Part shown: one piece after another, positions 49,335 to 53,116 of the stretch
How positions within the stretch are numbered: the first letter of the stretch is position 1
Layout: each line of letters begins with the position of its first letter
DNA from: JBGYPP01 sp041838515
GTDB lineage: Bacteria > Bacillota > Clostridia > Lachnospirales > Lachnospiraceae
Assembly: GCA_041838515.1 (NCBI GenBank)
Contig: JBGYPP010000044.1
Span: forward strand, 1 to 53,116
DNA: 53,116 nt
Direction of reading: 5' to 3'
Made by a program: the position numbers and the translations under genes
The notes under the pieces: generated by a model
What the model saw: only the letters and a program-made list of their open reading frames with translations
The model's database searches: none
What the model was told of the DNA's origin: nothing

Positions 49335-49472
49335 ATGGTTAAGATTACAAACGGAACAGTTACCACAGAGGTAACCAAAGGTGCGTATGATACATTCTAC
49401 AAGGAGCAAGGCTTTATGATTGTGTCAGACGAAAACGAAAATATCGAATGGGAGGAAGAAGAAAATGACTAA
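49335..49472 (+). CDS. Hypothetical 45-residue acidic protein
   Basis: ATG 49335 is 2 bases after the preceding stop. It reads MVKITNGTVTTEVTKGAYD, then FYKEQGFMIVSDENENI and an acidic tail. Its last codons overlap the next gene by 8 bases. Such tiny acidic proteins are common among phage head-gene neighbours. Confidence 0.6.
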   Translation: MVKITNGTVTTEVTKGAYDTFYKEQGFMIVSDENENIEWEEEEND

Positions 49473-50148
49473 AATCAATACAGTTGCAAACAACGGACTG
49501 ACTATCGTTGAGAACTATAATAAACTGCTTGAACAGTTCAGAAAAGCAAAGACCATTGATGATGTGCGTATTCTGGTTGCAAGTGTCAGAGATTTTATTT
49601 CTGTGTATAAGCGTGTAGATAAGAACATGGTAAATGAAATCTATGAAAAGCTCCAGGGCAAACTTCACGATATGGTTGCTGAAAATGCTTTTGTGTATGA
49701 CCGTATGAATAACAGGGTTGAGGAAATCCGCAATCGTGGTTATGACTATGCAAATGAAAAGGACGATACACAAGCAGTACAGAGCAAAGCACTTCAGCTT
49801 ATGTCTCAGATGCCTAAAGTGATGAACAGCAATCATGCAAACCGTATTACTAAGGTTTTGACAGATTCTATCAATTCTGGTGTTATCGGTAGCAAGGCTG
49901 TTCTGGAACTGCTTAAATATCCTGCTTATGCTGATATGGTATCTGCAAAGATTAGGGAGCGTGCTTTTGAGGGTAGTAAATCTTCTGCTGAACAGGCTTT
50001 TGACAGATTGAAAGAATCTGAACTGAAAGAAGCTGAACAAGGGCTTGCTTCTGTGTATATGCAGGGATTCCACCTTAGAAACATTGAAAAACAGGTTAAT
50101 GCGTTTAAGAAGCCTTCCGCATGGAATCCAGACGAACAGACAGCATAA
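49465..50148 (+). CDS. Hypothetical helical protein (227 aa)
   Basis: Starts ATG 49465, overlapping the previous ORF, with GGAGGAAGAAG upstream. Predicted almost fully helical, Ala/Lys/Glu-rich (VENYNKLLEQFRKAKTIDDV, EKLQGKLHDMVAENAF, KSSAEQAFDRLKESELKEAEQGL). No catalytic motif or membrane segment. I do not recognise the family; a scaffold- or replication-associated role is possible from position only. Confidence 0.6.
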   Translation: MTKINTVANNGLTIVENYNKLLEQFRKAKTIDDVRILVASVRDFISVYKRVDKNMVNEIYEKLQGKLHDMVAENAFVYDRMNNRVEEIRNRGYDYANEKDDTQAVQSKALQLMSQMPKVMNSNHANRITKVLTDSINSGVIGSKAVLELLKYPAYADMVSAKIRERAFEGSKSSAEQAFDRLKESELKEAEQGLASVYMQGFHLRNIEKQVNAFKKPSAWNPDEQTA

Positions 50149-50407
50149 AGGATAATCCCAGAATAACACAGGATAATCCAGATTGAATCAGAAGTCATAA
50201 GGTAATGTATTCCTATGGTATAGGATAAAAGTTCACCAGAAGTCAACAGAGAACCTCTGGGGATAAACATAAAATTGAGAATAAAATAAATCGGTCACTA
50301 AAGAATAGTCCAGTTGTCCAGACGGAGCAAACACAAAAACATGGACAACAATACAATAGTTCAGATGAATTTGTATTCGTGTCCCTAATCGAAAGGGAGA
50401 ATACAAA
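50149..50407 (+). promoter_or_regulatory. Regulatory region upstream of the excisionase-like gene
   Basis: Carries two iteron-like copies (GATAATCCCAGA 50151-50162, GATAATCCAGATTGA 50172-50186) and two AGAAGTC copies near 50191 and 50239. It probably holds a promoter and binding sites for an element-encoded protein. No gene is seen. Confidence 0.5.
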
Positions 50408-50689
50408 ATGGCAAAGAAGAATAATGCAAACAATACGAACACTTTACCAGAGCAGGAGTTTAACTTTATTGTATCAGATGTACGCATTCCTCGTATGGTG
50501 CCTTTACAGACTCTTGCAGATGAATCTGGTATTTCATATAAAGCACTTTGGCAGATGTGCAAACAGAACAAAATCGTGCATATTAAGTCCGGTAATAAGT
50601 TTCTTGTGAATGTGGATAAATTCATTGAGTTTCTCAATACCGGCGAAACGGAGGTTGAGAGCAATGACAAAGAGAGCAACACAGCATAA
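50408..50689 (+). CDS. Excisionase-like helix-turn-helix protein
   Basis: 93 residues. RIPRMVPLQTLADESGISYKALWQMCKQNKIVHIKSGNKFLVNVDKFIEFL fits a MerR-type winged helix as in Xis proteins that direct integrase toward excision. Start ATG 50408 after AAGGGAGAA. The HNH gene starts inside its 3' end. Confidence 0.65.
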   Translation: MAKKNNANNTNTLPEQEFNFIVSDVRIPRMVPLQTLADESGISYKALWQMCKQNKIVHIKSGNKFLVNVDKFIEFLNTGETEVESNDKESNTA

Positions 50690-51074
50690 AAGCAATACCC
50701 CTGTTGAATGGGAACAGGCAGAGGGATTTTCAAGGTATCTTATTTCTACTGACGGGCAGGTTTACAGTATCGACAATGACAAAATCTTAAAGCCAAATAG
50801 GAATAGTTCTGGTTATGTAAGAGTTCCCTTATACAATGATGAAAATGAGTATAAACAGACTTTGGTTCATCGCTTGGTGTATATGGCTCATGTTGGTCCT
50901 ATTCCAAAGGGTATGCAAATCAATCATAAGGACGAGGACAAAACAAATAACTGTATTGAGAATCTTGAAGTTGTCACACCAAAACAGAATATTCATTATG
51001 GAAGTGCTTCCATTAGACGGAGCGAAAGCGTTAAAAGGTACTGGCAAGAAAAGAGAAAAATGGCCGCTTGTTGA
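50664..51074 (+). CDS. HNH endonuclease (NUMOD4-HNH)
   Basis: 136 residues. The N-terminal NUMOD4-type part reads WEQAEGFSRYLISTDGQVYS and KILKPNRNSSGYVRV. The HNH core is VHRLVYMAHVGPIPKGMQINHKDEDKTNNCIENLEVVT. This family includes homing endonucleases and phage nucking enzymes, usually selfish genes that cut intron-less or element-less sites. Start ATG 50664, overlapping the excisionase-like gene. Confidence 0.85.
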   Translation: MTKRATQHKSNTPVEWEQAEGFSRYLISTDGQVYSIDNDKILKPNRNSSGYVRVPLYNDENEYKQTLVHRLVYMAHVGPIPKGMQINHKDEDKTNNCIENLEVVTPKQNIHYGSASIRRSESVKRYWQEKRKMAAC

Positions 51075-51162
51075 TGTGGTATCAGAATTTATACTTTTTG
51101 AAACCATGCAAATGAAACCTCAAATAAGTATCAGAAAGTATGCGTAAAAACTTTTGATTATT

Positions 51163-51188
51163 CTCATAAAAAGTGTGTACTTTTTGAG
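51163..51188. terminator. Hairpin after the HNH gene
   Basis: CTCATAAAAAGT and ACTTTTTGAG pair around the loop GTGT with a two-base bulge, 88 bases after the stop. A terminator is likely. Confidence 0.55.
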
Positions 51189-51250
51189 ACTTGCCTGATA
51201 TGATTAAATCAGAAACGAACAGATGTTCGATAAAGAAATGAGGTGTTCAG

Positions 51251-51451
51251 ATGAACGATAAGTTTAAGAATGACAAGCTAAAGTTTGAGCTTATCAGAAA
51301 CGCTGATTTGGTGTGTACGGATTGCCTATACAAATATGACGATACGAATATGCCATGCAATGTTTCTAAATGTGAGATGTACGAAGAAAAGCCCTCTACC
51401 GTTATTGATGGTGGAAACTGTGATTTATACGATAAGGGGGTGTCTGAATGA
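51251..51451 (+). CDS. Small Cys-rich protein, possible zinc ribbon
   Basis: 66 residues with five Cys: LVCTDCLYKYDD, then PCNVSKCEMYEE, then GGNCDLY. This spacing resembles a zinc ribbon or knuckle. Its TGA overlaps the ATG of the serine recombinase (ATGA), so they are coupled. No family is certain. Confidence 0.6.
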   Translation: MNDKFKNDKLKFELIRNADLVCTDCLYKYDDTNMPCNVSKCEMYEEKPSTVIDGGNCDLYDKGVSE

Positions 51452-52089
51452 AATATGTAGCTTATCACAGGACAAGCACAAAGGACCAGCACTTAGACAG
51501 AGGAATTGCAGAACTCACCAAGTATTGTGCTGATAATGCAATTTCTCTGTATAAGGGCAAGGTCTACACAGACCAACAGACAGGAAAGAACTTCAACCGA
51601 CCACGCTACACAATGCTGAAATATGAAATTCTTGAAAGTGGTGATGTGCTGATCATCACAGAACTTGACCGATTAGGACGAAACAAGGAAGCCACACTAA
51701 AGGAATTACGATTCTTTAAAGACAACGGTATTCGTGTTATGGTGTTAGAATTGCCCACAACATTGATTGACCTGTCAGCTATGGAAAACTCAATGGCTCG
51801 TATGATGTTAGAGACTATCAATAATATGATGATTGAGTTGTATGCAAGCATGGCACAGGCTGAAATTGAGAAAAAAGAGAAAAGACAGCGAGAAGGCATT
51901 GAACAGAAAAAGGCTCGTGGAGAATGGGACGATTATGGCAGACCAAGAGTTATGGACCTTGAAGAATTTGCTACCCACTATCGCTTAGTACAGCAAGGGG
52001 AAAAGAAACCATTTGAACTGATGAAAGAATTAGGTATGACGAAGCCGACCTTCTATCGTTACAAAAATCAAATTGAGAAAGGGTGTTAA
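51448..52089 (+). CDS. Serine recombinase (resolvase/invertase family)
   Basis: 213 residues. The catalytic domain opens YVAYHRTSTKDQ with the nucleophile Ser in the R-T-S motif, and continues VLIITELDRLGRN with the conserved Arg residues. The long E helix (ENSMARMMLETINNMMIELYASMAQAEIEKKEKRQREG) and the C-terminal helix-turn-helix (LMKELGMTKPTFYRY) are present. Size fits a resolvase or invertase, not a large integrase. It may resolve dimers or invert DNA inside the element. Confidence 0.88.
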   Translation: MKYVAYHRTSTKDQHLDRGIAELTKYCADNAISLYKGKVYTDQQTGKNFNRPRYTMLKYEILESGDVLIITELDRLGRNKEATLKELRFFKDNGIRVMVLELPTTLIDLSAMENSMARMMLETINNMMIELYASMAQAEIEKKEKRQREGIEQKKARGEWDDYGRPRVMDLEEFATHYRLVQQGEKKPFELMKELGMTKPTFYRYKNQIEKGC

Positions 52090-52091
52090 GA

Positions 52092-53116
52092 ATGGCATCT
52101 GTTAAAAGAGTTGAGTACAAAAGCGGTAGAGTTGTTTATCGCATAGTTATCTGTCAAGGATACGATAAAAAGGGAAACAAACTGGTTAAGAATCTTACAT
52201 ATTCAGTCAATCAGTCAGCAACACCCAAACAACAAGAACGAGAAGCGAAAAAGTATGCCATGGATATGGAAGATAAACTGAAATATGGCTACGACTACAA
52301 CGCAGAAAAAATGTCATTTGAAGATTTTGCATACAAATGGCTTGAGAGTGTTAAAGATAACATTGCTTATGGCACCTATGCAGGATATAAACAGGTTTTG
52401 GAAAGCAGAATAATTCCCTACTTTAAGGGAGACAAGATTGCTCATATCAAAACACCACACATTGAAGCCTTTTATAGAACTCTGGTTGACGATTATTCCG
52501 CAGGTACAATAAAGAGATTTGCTAATGTGTTGAATCTGATTTTTAAGACAGCCAAGCGTTACAGCATGATTGAGAACAATCCTTGCCAAGACGCACAAAA
52601 ACCAAAGAGAAAAGACGAGGACGAGGGCTTAAAGTTCTTTACTCCAAAGCAAGCATTGATGTTTATGAAATCTCTGGATATGTCATACGAGGTAACCTAC
52701 AAAGGCCATCAGCGTATTGATGATACAGGTAAACCATACTATGTGAATGAGTACACAGAATCCTATACTGTGCCTACACAATACAAAGTGTTCTTTACTC
52801 TCTCATTGTTCTGTGGATTCAGAAAAGGCGAAACACTTGCTTTGCACTGGAATGACATTGACTTTAAGGAAAAGAAAATCTCTATTTCAAAGTCTGTGGG
52901 TATGACAGAAAACGGATTTGATTATAAAGAACCTAAGACAAAGAAATCTGTCAGAAAGGTATCTATTCCAGATGATGTAATCCCACTTTTGAAGCAGTAT
53001 CACTTTGAGTACATACAGACACGATTTAGTCATGGTACTGCATGGCAAGGCGATTTGAGCAATGGCGGTAATCTGTTCATTCAAGCAGACGGAAAGCTTA
53101 TGGGGCATACAACACC
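52092..53116 (+). CDS. int: Tyrosine integrase, N-terminal part (cut by window edge)
   Basis: ATG 52092 lies 2 bases after the serine recombinase stop; the frame is open to the window edge (at least 341 codons). The N-terminal region includes an arm-binding-type segment (VEYKSGRVVYRIVICQGYDKKG) and a SAM-like core-binding domain (FEDFAYKWLESVKDNIAYGTYAGYKQVLESRIIPYF). The catalytic domain starts with FFTLSLFCGFRKGETLALHW (first catalytic Arg) and continues to KEPKTKKSVRKVSIP (catalytic Lys region). The HxxR box and Tyr nucleophile are beyond the edge. This Tn916/phage-type integrase should drive integration of the element. Confidence 0.9.
   Translation, partial: MASVKRVEYKSGRVVYRIVICQGYDKKGNKLVKNLTYSVNQSATPKQQEREAKKYAMDMEDKLKYGYDYNAEKMSFEDFAYKWLESVKDNIAYGTYAGYKQVLESRIIPYFKGDKIAHIKTPHIEAFYRTLVDDYSAGTIKRFANVLNLIFKTAKRYSMIENNPCQDAQKPKRKDEDEGLKFFTPKQALMFMKSLDMSYEVTYKGHQRIDDTGKPYYVNEYTESYTVPTQYKVFFTLSLFCGFRKGETLALHWNDIDFKEKKISISKSVGMTENGFDYKEPKTKKSVRKVSIPDDVIPLLKQYHFEYIQTRFSHGTAWQGDLSNGGNLFIQADGKLMGHTT

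Larger units (their letters stand above)
46500..53116 (+). mobile_element. Integrated mobile element (left part), with Rep-like protein and tyrosine integrase
   Basis: From about 46.5 kb the DNA is AT-rich, with AAA, AAT and GAA codons dominating, unlike the chromosome. It carries a short, tightly packed plus-strand gene set: PC4-like, Rep-like, DUF5681, excisionase-like, HNH, serine recombinase and a tyrosine integrase that exits the window. This is typical of an integrative mobilizable element or a degenerate prophage/satellite. No relaxase, type IV secretion gene, capsid or cargo is visible in this part. Confidence 0.75.

Overview
The window is about 46.5 kb of GC-rich Gram-positive chromosome followed by about 6.6 kb of AT-rich foreign DNA. 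It looks like an anaerobic low-to-mid-GC Firmicute of the class Clostridia. Pointers are the order mazG-hup-rqcP-divIC-tilS-hpt-ftsH, the order infC-rpmI-rplT, hydroxylamine reductase (Hcp), a water-forming NADH oxidase, several Clostridia-type orphan families (DUF5721, DUF6110, DUF3048/YerB), frequent use of the Ile codon ATA, and TTG or GTG starts behind strong Shine-Dalgarno sequences. The sporulation genes that usually interrupt the mazG-ftsH cluster (yabP, yabQ, spoIIE) are absent, which suggests a lineage that does not form spores.

Layout. 1-137: the 3' end of an IS3-family insertion sequence. 360-2.8 kb: corA-type ion channel and nox, both on the minus strand. 2.9-8.0 kb: ZIP metal transporter, a DUF2974 lipase-like membrane protein, DUF1905, then a Crp/Fnr regulator next to hcp with a palindromic operator between them. 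8.1-12.7 kb: a NYN-LOTUS RNase-like gene and two paralogous membrane diguanylate cyclases separated by a run of 12 G. 12.7-23.4 kb: a PrsA-like foldase, a HAD phosphatase, CCA-adding enzyme, PEGA protein, mazG, hup, rqcP, divIC, tilS, hpt and ftsH. 23.5-32.8 kb: a GH13 amylase-like enzyme, YerB-like lipoprotein, nagB, trpS, ridA, a shikimate-kinase-like gene, DUF5721, degV, and infC-rpmI-rplT behind an attenuator-type leader. 32.9-39.5 kb: two metal-transport loci. One is a zinc ABC operon whose binding protein carries 16 tandem His-rich repeats, with a long structured 5' leader. The other is a P1B-type ATPase operon preceded by a 28-residue membrane microprotein and eight 19-bp tandem repeats. 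39.5-46.2 kb: tRNA-Gly(CCC), pseF-pseG (nonulosonic acid synthesis), pepD, an array of 42-bp degenerate repeats, and a GAF/GGDEF/EAL protein.

About 46.5 kb to the end: an integrated mobile element. It carries small genes, a probable replication initiator, a DUF5681 protein, an excisionase-like protein, an HNH endonuclease, a serine recombinase and a tyrosine integrase that runs off the right edge. Its codon use and base composition differ sharply from the chromosome.

Themes. Zinc and heavy-metal handling is prominent (ZIP, ZnuABC with a DUF1980-like lipoprotein, P1B ATPase with DUF6110). Cyclic di-GMP turnover has three proteins. Defence against oxygen and nitrosative stress includes nox and a putative HcpR-hcp regulon. 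Several tandem repeat tracts (G12, 18-bp x16, 19-bp x8, 42-bp x6) suggest loci prone to length variation.
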